From CALJFL01 sp047633055 (GTDB lineage: Bacteria > Pseudomonadota > Gammaproteobacteria > Pseudomonadales > Halieaceae), in assembly GCA_047633055.1 (NCBI GenBank), contig JBLIEI010000017.1:6314-70313 (forward strand): a stretch of DNA of 64,000 bases, given 5' to 3'. Below, piece after piece: positions 1 through 7,978 of this stretch. Made by a program: the position numbers and the translations under genes. The first letter of the stretch is position 1, and each line of letters opens with the position of its first letter. A model generated the notes under the pieces. It was not told where the DNA came from and made no database searches. It saw only the letters and a list, made by a program, of their open reading frames with translations.

Positions 1-80
1 GGACTAGAGCTGTAGCTTGTTTTCAAATAATGGGTAGTTTGCGGTCTGCGAAAGTTAGATTGCCAGTACCGTCTAATCAC
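1..80. repeat. Dispersed repeat fragment
   Basis: The segment GTTTGCGGTCTGCGAAAGT with the TTGCCA that follows it (about 38-73) recurs with few changes at about 59449-59477. No gene is visible in the first 120 bases. The related copy near 59.4 kb lies directly after a member of the TGTTGTGAG/CTGATTCTG repeat family, so both are probably relics of the same unidentified mobile element. Confidence 0.4.
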
Positions 81-123
81 GGCTGTTCTGCTGACTAATA
101 AGATCAACTCAGCGTAGGCCTGC

Positions 124-855
124 TTATTTTGATCCGCCAATTTTCGGGAACAACTTACCCACTTGATCTTGATACTTTACATACTCATCTCCGTATTCGG
201 CTATCAGGTCACGTTCTTCAAACCACAGGCCGGCCATAATATAAATCGTAAAACCAAGACTCAATGCCAGCTGAGTCATTGTCATCAAGGGCGTTGCCCA
301 GACACCGATTAAAACACCTGTTTGAATCGGGTGTCGCACATATTGATACATAGCCCGCTTAACAAACTGCTCTGGCGCTGCAGGCATTTTCTTATAGTTT
401 AAGTAAACTTGACGTAAGCCGAATAAGTCGAAATGATTAATAGCGAAGGTTGACGCTAACAAGAAAACCCAACCAAACCAAAATAAACCCCACAATAAGG
501 CGACTGCCCATTCAGCTTCTACATGCCAAACCTGTCCAGGGACGATCGCCCAAAAACCAACAAGAGCAACACTGGTGACGCCTGCAACCAGAACATAAGT
601 CGGTCGTTCTGCCGGTTCGGGAATAAGCCGGGTCAATATAGCTTTGAAGCTAGGACGAGCCATCCCGGTATGCAAGACCCCCCAAATCAATACCAACAAA
701 GAATTCCACATGATTGGCTGATCCGAGCCATAAGATCCGTCATGTAAGAAACCCCATGGCATAAAGCCTGCGAGAACTACTATTATCGCCGCCAACCCGG
801 CGACTCCAATAAAGTAACTAACTACGCCGTACAGCAATACCATCAATCTAGACAT
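124..855 (-). CDS. MddA/NnrU-like membrane methyltransferase
   Basis: This 243-residue integral membrane protein has about six hydrophobic segments. Its C-terminal half carries the isoprenylcysteine-methyltransferase-like signature: RHPIQTG near residue 175, then FEERDL and EYGDEY near 212-224, ending in a short LFP segment. In this fold the RHP and EERDL elements build the SAM pocket. The order of motifs and overall length fit methanethiol S-methyltransferase (MddA), which makes dimethyl sulfide from methanethiol, or the related NnrU group; the sequence alone does not decide the substrate. The start is supported by AGAGG upstream. It is divergent from the 42-residue gene at 916. Confidence 0.75.
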   Translation of the reverse strand: MSRLMVLLYGVVSYFIGVAGLAAIIVVLAGFMPWGFLHDGSYGSDQPIMWNSLLVLIWGVLHTGMARPSFKAILTRLIPEPAERPTYVLVAGVTSVALVGFWAIVPGQVWHVEAEWAVALLWGLFWFGWVFLLASTFAINHFDLFGLRQVYLNYKKMPAAPEQFVKRAMYQYVRHPIQTGVLIGVWATPLMTMTQLALSLGFTIYIMAGLWFEERDLIAEYGDEYVKYQDQVGKLFPKIGGSK

Positions 856-915
856 ATACGCCTCTGCTGATTTGTAAGTTTTTATTATTTACTTAATCTA
901 GCTGAGAAAACACAG

Positions 916-1044
916 ATGTCAAATGCCCAAAAAGCAAAAGAATCACTCTTTAAGGCCAGGCGAGCAGATCGTACAGTTGAACAGGCTCGCAAAAAGTCTG
1001 GTAAAAATAAAAAGCCTGGTTTGAGCAGACATCCAGATAAATAA
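916..1044 (+). CDS. Small basic protein, 42 aa
   Basis: A short ORF starts with MSNAQKAKES and ends with GLSRHPDK. It is rich in Lys and Arg, has no hydrophobic segment, and is predicted to be a short charged helix with a flexible tail. The divergent arrangement with the methyltransferase leaves about 60 bases between the two starts for promoters. I do not recognise a family. The strongly biased composition and clean start-stop make it a plausible real small gene, perhaps nucleic-acid associated, but coding status is not proven. Confidence 0.45.
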   Translation: MSNAQKAKESLFKARRADRTVEQARKKSGKNKKPGLSRHPDK

Positions 1045-1262
1045 GCGTTACCTAAAAGAAGCACATTGCAACTGGCCGGTCTGTCTCACCCGATGCCTTG
1101 CAATGCCTCAGGGGTGCCCGAGGAGGCTTAGACAGAAAGGGTGTTAAAAGCCTAACCGCACAAAGAGAAAGAGTAATACTGGACTACAGAAAATGCTTTG
1201 CATTGAGTTAGTTGACGAACTTATGTCTACCCCATAAGTTAAAAGAACATGAGTGGTTAGAG

Positions 1263-1629
1263 TCAGGCCTCGCCTTTGATGCCCAGGCGAGATTGGCGAA
1301 CACTGTCCACAAAATCGCCGTCCCGGCCATATTGACCGGAAGTGGTAGGTATCGTTGTCACCCGCAGCGTGTCGCTCCAGTCAGAGTCCACGCGCGTGAA
1401 GTGATAAATCGCGTCGGCCATGACAAAACCATAAAGATCAACACCGAGTTCCGCCTTGTCCTTTGCTTCAATCGGCTCCGGGGCAGCTGCAATCGTCGCT
1501 GGCTTAGCTTCGGCGATCACCGCGGTCTCCTGCATTGGCTGATCGTTTTTGAGGGGTTGCAGCTCCTGTTGCATAAGGTCCAGCGTTTGCTACCGGTGGT
1601 CCACCAGCGCCTTCTGTCGGTAATATTCG
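1263..1629 (-). pseudogene. DcaP-like porin fragment (broken both ends)
   Basis: Reading leftward, an Ala/Gln-rich coiled-coil-like stretch is followed by VDLYGFVMADAIYHF, DWSDTLRV and SVRQSRLGIKG. These are the N-terminal hallmarks of DcaP-type trimeric porins of the outer membrane. The reading frame begins within the coil, is interrupted by TAG between YRQKALVDHR and QTLDLMQQ (near 1590), and stops at TGA right after KGEA, before the beta-barrel. It directly abuts the end of a broken glutaminase gene, so the junction looks like a deletion that fused two former genes. It is non-functional as drawn. Confidence 0.7.
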
Positions 1630-2469
1630 TTACGTATAGCCAATCATGATTGCCAACAGTTCATCCACATATTCCTTGCGCAGCACCTGCTTGCCAGTTT
1701 TAGGATTGGTCCCCCAGTTGGCCAGCGTTGCGCCCATCATAGCCAATTGCTTCGCGTTGACACCCACCGAACCTTGCTTGGTATATACATCCGTCGCTTC
1801 CAGCGGTTCGCTGTACAAACGCTCATAGTGATACAGCAGATAGGCTATCGCTCGCTTACGATAATTGGTAGCCGCCCCGGACACATAAACATCGTTCTGT
1901 AATTGCAGGGGTTCGCCAGCAAAGTCACCGTAGCCGTCGAGAATAATTTTCCATCGTTCGTCAGCATCTTTCGCCTCAATCATGCTCACCGCAGCAATCG
2001 CACCTGCATTCACCAAGGGGTTCCGTGAACGCTTGTCGTTCATTTCAATGGCAGTGATTGAATTGAAAGGCATGCCGGTAGGTTCGACGCCAATCTTATC
2101 CCTGATCGCATCGATGCCCTGGGCTTCCATGACCAGCGCAGCAGTGAACGGTTTGGCCACAGACTGGATGGAAAATTGGTGATCGACATCACCGGCGGAA
2201 TAAGTCTTACCGTCGCGAGTTACGATCACCACACCAAACAAGCTTTAATCTACTTCGTCCAGTACTGGGATATAGTTTGCGTTTGCCCCATCATTATTGT
2301 CCGTAAAAAGGGCGTGCGCTTCTTCTACACGTTTTTGATAGTCGACATCCGCATGCAGCGGAGCCGTCACGGTGAGCAGTGATAACGCTAAACAGCCCGC
2401 CAATACGGCTTTTTTTCCAATGTTTCCAAAACTTGTGATGGACGCATTGAAATTTCGCCCACAACGCAC
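1630..2469 (-). pseudogene. glsA: Glutaminase A, nonsense-interrupted and truncated
   Basis: The family converts glutamine to glutamate and ammonia. An N-terminal signal-like segment and YQKRVEEAH...NYIPVLDEVD are followed, in the same frame, by a TAA stop (2245-2247) and then SLFGVVIVTRDGK, SIQSVAKPFT (the serine-lysine active-site motif, SxxK) and NPLVNAGAI. The serine beta-lactamase-like fold is recognisable up to KQVLRKEYVDEL, but the last part, roughly a third of a normal glutaminase, is missing and the frame ends in MIGYT. A single point mutation created the internal stop and a deletion removed the 3' end, where a porin fragment begins. A shortened product could start at the TTG after the stop but would lack an export signal. 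Confidence 0.8.
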
Positions 2470-2851
2470 TTTTGCAACCGGCCAATAATCATGCCGGACT
2501 TGATTTTATCGCGTTGCCTTTGTGCTGCTGTTCGTATCTCTCCCATGCCCATGATTCCTATGGTTGATTTAGTATAGGCTGAGTGAATTATATCACCATT
2601 TATAATAGATATAATCTATTAGGCGAAATAGCGCCCCGGTTGCACCCTAATGGCTCGTTACCACCAAAAGCCAACGTCTTGCATACAGATCAAGTGGAGT
2701 GCTACCGCAGAAGGAAAGCCATTCAATCGTATCTAGTTTGTATACTGATAACGCAATAAGATGTATTGGGAGCATTCCAACCACAGTCACATCTGCGCCC
2801 CGCCTACTCACAAAAATTACATTTGGATAAATACATGGGTAACGGAGAAAT
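2470..2851. other. Gene-free stretch
   Basis: I see no supportable gene. The part near 2480-2600 would have held the promoter of the broken glutaminase. An AT-rich patch lies around 2590-2625 (ATTATATCACCATTTATAAT), compatible with a promoter, but nothing more specific can be said. Confidence 0.4.
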
Positions 2852-3286
2852 ATGATGCTCAACCAACCCAGTCCTATCGATTTGACACCAAACCTCTATC
2901 ATCCGGAGTGCACCCCAGCATGGCTATTTGCCGACGTGCTAGAGGTGATTTTTAGGAAAGACCCGGAATTTCGCAACACAGAATGGGTTGGTCCACCTAA
3001 CATTCACTGGTTCTGACTAACCGACGATGAGCTGATTTTTCTATTACCCGCAATTCAAGTTAACGTTAATCGCGGTGGAGGCGGTCAATTCAATATTCTA
3101 AGCGGACATAACCGTTTAAAATGGATTTTCAATTCGTATGTTGACGAGATTATGGTGATGATGGCTGAAGGCCAGCAACCGGATGGCTCCTTAATGGGCC
3201 TAGAAATTGATCCTGTTAAGCCATCGGATAGAATTACTGTCGCGGTATTCGATGTTGAGGCTATGATTAAGTTGGTGCGGGGATGA
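2852..3286 (+). pseudogene. Unknown protein split by in-frame TGA
   Basis: A good ribosome-binding site (GGAG) precedes ATG at 2852. Translation gives MMLNQPSPIDLTPNLYHPE...PNIHWF, then TGA at 3014-3016, and without any frame change continues LTDDELIFLLPAIQ...LSGHNRLKWIF...EIDPVKPSDRITVAV...MIKLVRG to TGA at 3284. Together they would form a 143-residue soluble acidic protein, and both halves have protein-like composition. The simplest reading is a nonsense mutation (TGG or CGA to TGA). I do not recognise the family. No selenocysteine context is apparent. Confidence 0.6.
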
Positions 3287-3837
3287 TGTGAGAGCTGCTT
3301 AGTCAGGCGATATCCGGTAACCATGGGGTATATCAAAATCACGCCCCTCTCACCGACGCCCAACCATGCCTCATTGTAATAAAACGGTTGAAGTAACGGC
3401 ACCGGGGGTTGGATTATGATGAGTACGGTGGGCATAGTAATAGTGCAGGCTACGGTATGGTGATCGGAAAGATACTCGCTCACCTTGAAGAAAAAGTGAC
3501 TCCAACCGGAGTAGACCTGCTGCCGAAATCCAGGCCCCCGCCAGCAACGGGTTTGTTTGCCTGAAGGCGTGAAATCGATATTTTCGTAAAGCCAGGTGTT
3601 TCCGAAAGGAAACAGCGCGGTATCTGTCGTCTTAAGGACAGGAATTGGCGGCAGTACGGGGTAAAATCCAACATGGGTAACCCGCTGTGGTGATATTTCG
3701 CGGTGATTTGACTGAAAAACGTGACCAAAAGTAGGCGCTCTAGGCGAAAGCTGACGCAAAAACTACTTCAGTACTCTAGGGCATCGGGCAATATCGCGTT
3801 GAAACCACCTATACTCGAGAGTTTTTATATCCTTGAA
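3287..3837. other. Gene-free stretch, probable relic DNA
   Basis: A long minus-strand frame crosses this area but overlaps the real gene to its left and has no recognisable domain, unusual composition and no ribosome-binding site. I treat it as a chance frame. Nothing else can be supported here. Confidence 0.4.
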
Positions 3838-3872
3838 AAGCATCAGGGGGCGGAATGCCCCCCCCCCTGATT
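3838..3872 (-). terminator. Rho-independent terminator of the anchor-Q gene
   Basis: On the minus strand, ATCAGGGGG-type sequence pairs with a CCCCCTGAT-type sequence around a short GCATTCCGC turn (3842-3871) and is followed by GCTTTTC. It lies about 30 bases after the stop of the minus-strand gene at 3901. The C-run on the plus strand is ten or eleven long and may be length-variable. Confidence 0.55.
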
Positions 3873-3900
3873 TATTATAAGATCAATTTTCGGGAATGGT

Positions 3901-5193
3901 TTATGTCCTGTTGCTCATGTAGTGTAGCGAGCCAAGCCCGGCGAGAAGCATAAAGAGCATCATCCACCATATGTTTATCGCGGGGATGGGGACGGGGACG
4001 GGGACAGTAGCTACAGCAGCAACAAACTCGTACGCGCCGATGTCGCACGAATCACCAGCGGGCTGCGGACGCGCGACGCCGCGCTGGTCAGTCGTGATAC
4101 CAAAACCGCACCCCCCGGCATTGGGAATATTGTCCAATGCCGCACTGCCGGCGCCGAGCGCCATCGTCTGCGTGGGACCACCATTGTTTGCCAGCGCACC
4201 GAGGACGGGATCGCCGGTTGGAATGGTCGCGCCGCAAGAGTTAGCGACTGTGCCGCCGAATTGCAAGTTGTTGCCACCGTCGGTGAGCGTGCCACTACAG
4301 TTCCCGCCGCCCCCCACGCTATTGGCAACGATGGTGTTGCGAAGTGTTACTGTGCCGGCTGTAATGCCGTTGGAAATGGCGGCGGATGCGCCGCCGCCGG
4401 TAACGTCGTTGAAATTGAAGGTACTGTTGGTAATAGTCACTGTGCCGCCGCCGATGCTGGCGTTGGCAATGGCGGCGCCGAAGCCCGAGGTCCCGCTGTT
4501 ACCGGAGAAAGTGCTGTTCGTAACGGTGACTGTGCCGCCGTTACTGTAGTTGGCAATGCCACCGCCGTAGCCCGAGTTCGCGCTGTTACCGGAGAAAGTG
4601 CTGTTCGTAACGGTGACTGTGCCGCCGCTACCGAAGTTGGCAATGCCACCGCCGTAGCCCGAGTTCGCGCTGTTACCGGAGAAAGTGCTGTTCGTAACGG
4701 TGACTGTGCCGCTGTTGTTAATGCCGCCGCCGAAGTCGCCGGCGACAAAGCCATTAGCAATCGTCAAATTATTCAGGGTTAGCGAAGCACCTGTATCAAC
4801 TCTCGCCACTCGCACTGTATTGTTACCGCTAATGGTCACCGTTTGTCCTGCCCCATCAATCGTCAGCCCCACCGCATCGGTGATGTTCGGTAGAGTTGAG
4901 ACAAGTGTAATCGTGCCGCTGAGGTTGAAGGTTATGGTGTCTGCGCCAGTACCTGCAGCGCAATCGGCGTTTGTCGCGGCATTGTTGTTAGCGTTTTCAA
5001 TCGCTTCGCGCAACGTGCACTCACCGTCAACAGCAGTGGTGTCTAATAGAGAATCGACGGTGATTGTCGCCGCGTGCGCGGCAGGCGCCAGACCCGCAAA
5101 GACAGCAAACAACAAGAGTGACACAAAAACATTTAGACCGCGAGAGCCTCCGAAAGACAATTTCAATTCTGGAAAGAAGACTGTTCTTTTCAT
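3901..5193 (-). CDS. Choice-of-anchor Q / CSLREAI-like surface protein
   Basis: This secreted protein of about 430 residues has an N-terminal signal peptide ending near AAHA, a CTLREAIENAN motif (the CSLREA-type start of many beta-helix exoproteins), a Gly/Asn/Thr/Ser-rich parallel beta-helix region, a C-terminal 'choice-of-anchor Q' segment (DQRGVARPQ, DIGAYEF), and a C-terminal Pro-rich linker with IPAINIWW, a hydrophobic helix and NRT. The tail resembles an IPTL-CTERM-type sorting signal. The ATG at 5193 is preferred because GGAG lies eight bases upstream, although the frame is open 18 codons further. Near-identical 29-residue repeats occur in the middle. Role is unknown; probably attached to the cell surface and perhaps an adhesin-like filament. 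Confidence 0.75.
   Translation of the reverse strand: MKRTVFFPELKLSFGGSRGLNVFVSLLLFAVFAGLAPAAHAATITVDSLLDTTAVDGECTLREAIENANNNAATNADCAAGTGADTITFNLSGTITLVSTLPNITDAVGLTIDGAGQTVTISGNNTVRVARVDTGASLTLNNLTIANGFVAGDFGGGINNSGTVTVTNSTFSGNSANSGYGGGIANFGSGGTVTVTNSTFSGNSANSGYGGGIANYSNGGTVTVTNSTFSGNSGTSGFGAAIANASIGGGTVTITNSTFNFNDVTGGGASAAISNGITAGTVTLRNTIVANSVGGGGNCSGTLTDGGNNLQFGGTVANSCGATIPTGDPVLGALANNGGPTQTMALGAGSAALDNIPNAGGCGFGITTDQRGVARPQPAGDSCDIGAYEFVAAVATVPVPVPIPAINIWWMMLFMLLAGLGSLHYMSNRT
4470..4730 (-). repeat. 87-bp tandem repeats inside the CDS
   Basis: The sequence ACCGGAGAAAGTGCTGTTCG starts at 4501, 4588 and 4675, exactly 87 bases apart, giving in-frame units of 29 residues (GTVTVTNSTFSGNS... 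with a GGGIAN core). Two units are nearly identical in DNA, which implies recent duplication or gene conversion. Copy number could vary between strains without breaking the frame. Confidence 0.9.
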
Positions 5194-5329
5194 ATTATTC
5201 TCCGCCATGAATTTAGTGACCGGTGCGCCTGATCGGGGGCTGCCCACGCGCGCGCTCCCGTCCGATCCGCACTACCATGTGAAAAATTCGACTATTCAGA
5301 AAAACAATGGGACTTTACTTTGTTTTTGT

Positions 5330-5639
5330 CAAGCGTATATGATAAGGAGCCAGAAATAGTCTTGTCCAATATGAAATCAGTCTGAAGCGATAACAGTTTC
5401 TGTGCATGATGGTAAGGATGAAAAGCATCATGAAGCTCGGCATATATTTGATGTACATTCAAGTTTACAAAGGCATACTTACAAATTAATTCAATGGCCT
5501 GAAAAGCATAACCTTTCCCCCCTCCTTTCCCCCTATCTCCTTCAAAAAAAATAATGATACCCAATCCCAATCCCAATCCCAATCCCAACCGCTGATGCTT
5601 AAGTATGGGAAATATAAAGGCCCTTTTGAGAGTAGACAC
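5330..5639 (-). pseudogene. GNAT acetyltransferase remnant with hexamer repeat
   Basis: The minus-strand frame contains GKGYAFQAIELICKYAF followed by LNVHQIYAELHD, which matches the acetyl-CoA-binding and following helix/strand of GNAT N-acetyltransferases (usually RGKGYATEA...YAF...L..IYA). The part before it is replaced by a low-complexity run (GLGLGLGLG) encoded by CCCAAT hexamer repeats at 5560-5589, and no intact N-terminus is present. It is a decayed fragment. Confidence 0.5.
5560..5589. repeat. CCCAAT hexanucleotide repeat
   Basis: About four and a half copies of the hexamer CCCAAT stand in tandem. Such repeats can change length by slippage; since a hexamer adds two codons, length change would keep the frame of the overlapping acetyltransferase remnant. 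Confidence 0.85.
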
Positions 5640-5775
5640 CCTCGCTGATTCTGTCGACTGGGCTTGCTGATCGGGAGAAATTCGCGCTTATTGATCCAAA
5701 AACCCTAGTCACCGTGTTGGGCATGCCATTCATATCCGTTCAATCCTGAACGACGGCACGCAGCAGCTCATGCCA
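5640..5775. repeat. Dispersed repeat, copy 1
   Basis: CTCGCTGATTCTGT at the left and ATTCATAT..GTTCAATCCTGAACGA at the right (about 5729-5752) resemble copies near 55.4 kb (TCTCGCTGATTCTGTTCACTG) and 57.96 kb (ATTCATAT..ATTCATTCCTGAACGA). It is part of a family described in the findings. Confidence 0.45.
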
Positions 5776-5827
5776 CACGGTTTCCACTGGCTTCCTTGAT
5801 GGCTGAGTGCAGTTGGACTGGGATCTG

Positions 5828-6230
5828 CTACCGCGCGCCCTTCCAAGCGAAAAGAGGCAAGGTCTCAGGGGGTGCCCGAGATGGTGGTCTCAATAGCGGC
5901 AGGGTGGAGGAGGTTGGATCCTTGTCGCGAAGATGAGCCAGAATCTTGTCAATGATGCCCTGGTCCTCAATACACGCAATGACCTTGACCGCCCCGCCGC
6001 ACCGACCGCAAATCTCGATATCGATGTTGAAGACGCGCTTAAGACGTTGAGCCCAGGTCTTCGCGGCGTGACGCTCACCTGCTGAGCGTACTTCATCATT
6101 GGATATGCGCTTCACACCTTTGCCGCGTTTGGCTGGAGTGACCAGCCCACGGCACTGGTGATTAGGGGCAAGAACGCCATGGTAGCGCGTTAGGTTGACC
6201 CTCGGTTTGTGTACCAGAGCCGCTAGTTAG
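5828..6230 (-). pseudogene. IS91-family transposase C-terminal fragment
   Basis: Reading leftward from about 6230: LAALVHKPRVNLTRYHG, VLAPNH, RGLVTPAKRGKG, then WAQRLKRVFNIDIE, CGRCGGAVKVIACIED and IIDKILAHLRD. This is the C-terminal third of IS91/IS801-type (Y2, rolling-circle) transposases, including the CxxCGG zinc-type motif. The catalytic N-terminal two thirds is absent: an in-frame stop lies just upstream of LAAL. It is a relic next to gdhA; such elements can mobilise adjacent DNA by one-ended transposition. Confidence 0.85.
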
Positions 6231-6301
6231 AAGGCTCTAAAGTCAAGAAAAGTGACCCCTATGGCATCGATCAGGGCGGTGTACTATTGTTGATATACTC
6301 C

Positions 6302-6324
6302 TAATCAAGTAATCAAGTAATCAA
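6302..6324. repeat. Short tandem repeat upstream of gdhA
   Basis: TAATCAAG is repeated head to tail about two and a half times just 20-40 bases before the gdhA start. It may be part of the leader or a regulator site; no further evidence. Confidence 0.4.
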
Positions 6325-6340
6325 CCATTACCAATCGAGT

Positions 6341-7696
6341 ATGCCTATGAAGAACACATGCACCAACATCGACCAATTCATGGCTGGCTTGCGCAAGCGA
6401 AATCCAGGCCAGGAAGAATTTCACGAAGCCGTCCAAGAGGTGGCCGCCGACGTGCTGCCATTCATTGCGAATCATAAAGACTATCAAGGTGAATGCCTGC
6501 TGGAGCGGCTAACCGAACCTGACCGCGTCATCTCATTCCGCGTGAGCTGGGTCGATGATGAAGGCAATGTCCGCGCCAACCGTGCTTGGCGCGTGCAGTT
6601 CTGCAACGCCATCGGTCCCTATAAGGGCGGCATGCGTTTCGACGAAACCGTCACTGAGAGCGTGCTGAAGTTCCTCGGCTTCGAACAGATCTTCAAGAAC
6701 AGCCTTACCGGCCTGCCTATGGGCGGTGCCAAGGGTGGCTCTAACTTTAATCCGAAAGGCAAGAGCGATGGCGAGGTGATGCGCTTCTGCCAGTCACTGA
6801 TGACCGAACTGCACCGCTACATCGGCCCGGACAAGGACGTGCCCGCAGGAGACATCGGCGTCGGTGCGAGGGAGATCGGCTACATGTTCGGCCAGTATCG
6901 TCGCCTGTCGCACACCTTCACCGGTGCAATGACCGGCAAGGGAATCTCGTTCGGCGGTAGTGTCGGCAGGAAAGAAGCGACCGGCTACGGTGTCGTCTAC
7001 TTCATGCGCGAGATCCTTTGCGCGGTCGATGATGGCATCAAAGGCAAGACGGCCGTCGTCTCTGGCTCCGGGAACGTCGCTCTCTACTGCATCGAAAAGT
7101 TGGTGCAGCTCGGAGCCAAGCCGCTGACCGCTAGCGACAGCTCTGGGTTCATCCATGATCCTGACGGCATCGACGAGGAGAAACTCGCCTTCCTCAAAGA
7201 TTTGAAGGAAGTGCGGCGCGGGCGTATCGAGGAGTATGCGGAGAAATTCGGCTGCACTTTCAAAGAGGGACGCCCTTGGGGAGTGAAAGCCGACCTAGCA
7301 TTTCCATGCGCCACGCAGAACGAGCTGAACGGTGACGAAGCGAAATCATTGATCGACAACGGACTCATCGCAATGGCCGAGGGCGCGAACATGCCCTGCG
7401 AATCCAAAGCGCAGCACCTGCTAAGGAAGCACGTGCTCTACGCTCCCGGCAAAGCCTCCAACGCCGGCGGTGTGGCCGTTTCTGGATTGGAACAAAGCCA
7501 GAACTCACAGCGCATCAGCTGGTCGCTCGAAGAAGTCGACAAGCGCCTGCAGGGAATCATGAAAGACATCCACGGCAAGTGCCTCAAACACGGCGAAGCC
7601 GAAGGGGGAGATGATAAAACCGACTATGTGCGCGGGGCAAACATCGGCGGCTTCATCAAAGTGGCGGACGCCTTGCAGGAGTGCGGCGTCTTCTAA
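6341..7696 (+). CDS. gdhA: NADP-type glutamate dehydrogenase
   Basis: This enzyme reversibly aminates 2-oxoglutarate to glutamate, feeding ammonium into nitrogen metabolism in the cytoplasm. At 451 residues it has the full length of the small hexameric class. Visible landmarks are GPYKGGMRF (92-100), PMGGAKGG with the catalytic lysine (about 131), PAGDIGVG (168-175) and the nucleotide-binding GSGNVA (242-247). Two in-phase ATGs (6341, 6347) are both possible starts; no strong ribosome-binding site decides. The gene looks more GC-rich than its immediate flanks and lies beside an IS91 remnant, so acquisition by transfer is plausible. It stands alone. Confidence 0.95.
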   Translation: MPMKNTCTNIDQFMAGLRKRNPGQEEFHEAVQEVAADVLPFIANHKDYQGECLLERLTEPDRVISFRVSWVDDEGNVRANRAWRVQFCNAIGPYKGGMRFDETVTESVLKFLGFEQIFKNSLTGLPMGGAKGGSNFNPKGKSDGEVMRFCQSLMTELHRYIGPDKDVPAGDIGVGAREIGYMFGQYRRLSHTFTGAMTGKGISFGGSVGRKEATGYGVVYFMREILCAVDDGIKGKTAVVSGSGNVALYCIEKLVQLGAKPLTASDSSGFIHDPDGIDEEKLAFLKDLKEVRRGRIEEYAEKFGCTFKEGRPWGVKADLAFPCATQNELNGDEAKSLIDNGLIAMAEGANMPCESKAQHLLRKHVLYAPGKASNAGGVAVSGLEQSQNSQRISWSLEEVDKRLQGIMKDIHGKCLKHGEAEGGDDKTDYVRGANIGGFIKVADALQECGVF

Positions 7697-7743
7697 CTTG
7701 CATTGCAACAGTCCAACCCAGAATGGCAATACGGCGGCAATAT

Positions 7744-7826
7744 GGGGTCAGAACCTTTTTTCGGCGTGGATATCAAATTTTACTGGCGGATTGGGGAGAG
7801 GCAAATAAAGAAAGGGCTCTGACCCC
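7744..7826. repeat. GGGGTCAGA inverted repeat after gdhA
   Basis: GGGGTCAGAACC (7744-7755) faces GGGCTCTGACCCC (7814-7826), forming an imperfect inverted repeat around about 58 bases. This ending type resembles REP-like palindromes that accompany REP-associated tyrosine transposases. No transposase is present here. It could also serve as a transcription terminator for gdhA. Confidence 0.55.
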
Positions 7827-7978
7827 TTTAGTTACCTTTAGTTAAATCCAGAAGTTCATCATGCGTGAGAAATACACGAAAGAACTGCAATAGGGCTTAG
7901 GGAAGATTTATAGTTGATGTATTGGAGAGAAATTGAATACATCATCCTTGCCCAACTCGAACTTAGTAGGTCCCCTTT

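Noticed and set aside
1060..1140. Possible structured RNA in the gap after the 42-aa gene
   Set aside because: Some GC-rich dyads exist but no match to a known RNA family could be drawn by eye.
2852..3286. Reading the in-frame TGA as selenocysteine
   Set aside because: No redox motif such as CxxU around the site and no evident SECIS hairpin; other nearby genes show ordinary nonsense mutations.
3085..3759. Long minus-strand frame of 224 residues
   Set aside because: It overlaps the plus-strand split gene at 2852-3286, has no ribosome-binding site or recognisable domain and an odd composition.
3971..4782. Long plus-strand frames rich in Ala, Val and Pro opposite the anchor-Q gene
   Set aside because: They mirror the GC-rich repeat codons of the real minus-strand gene and follow its repeats; no signal, start site or domain.
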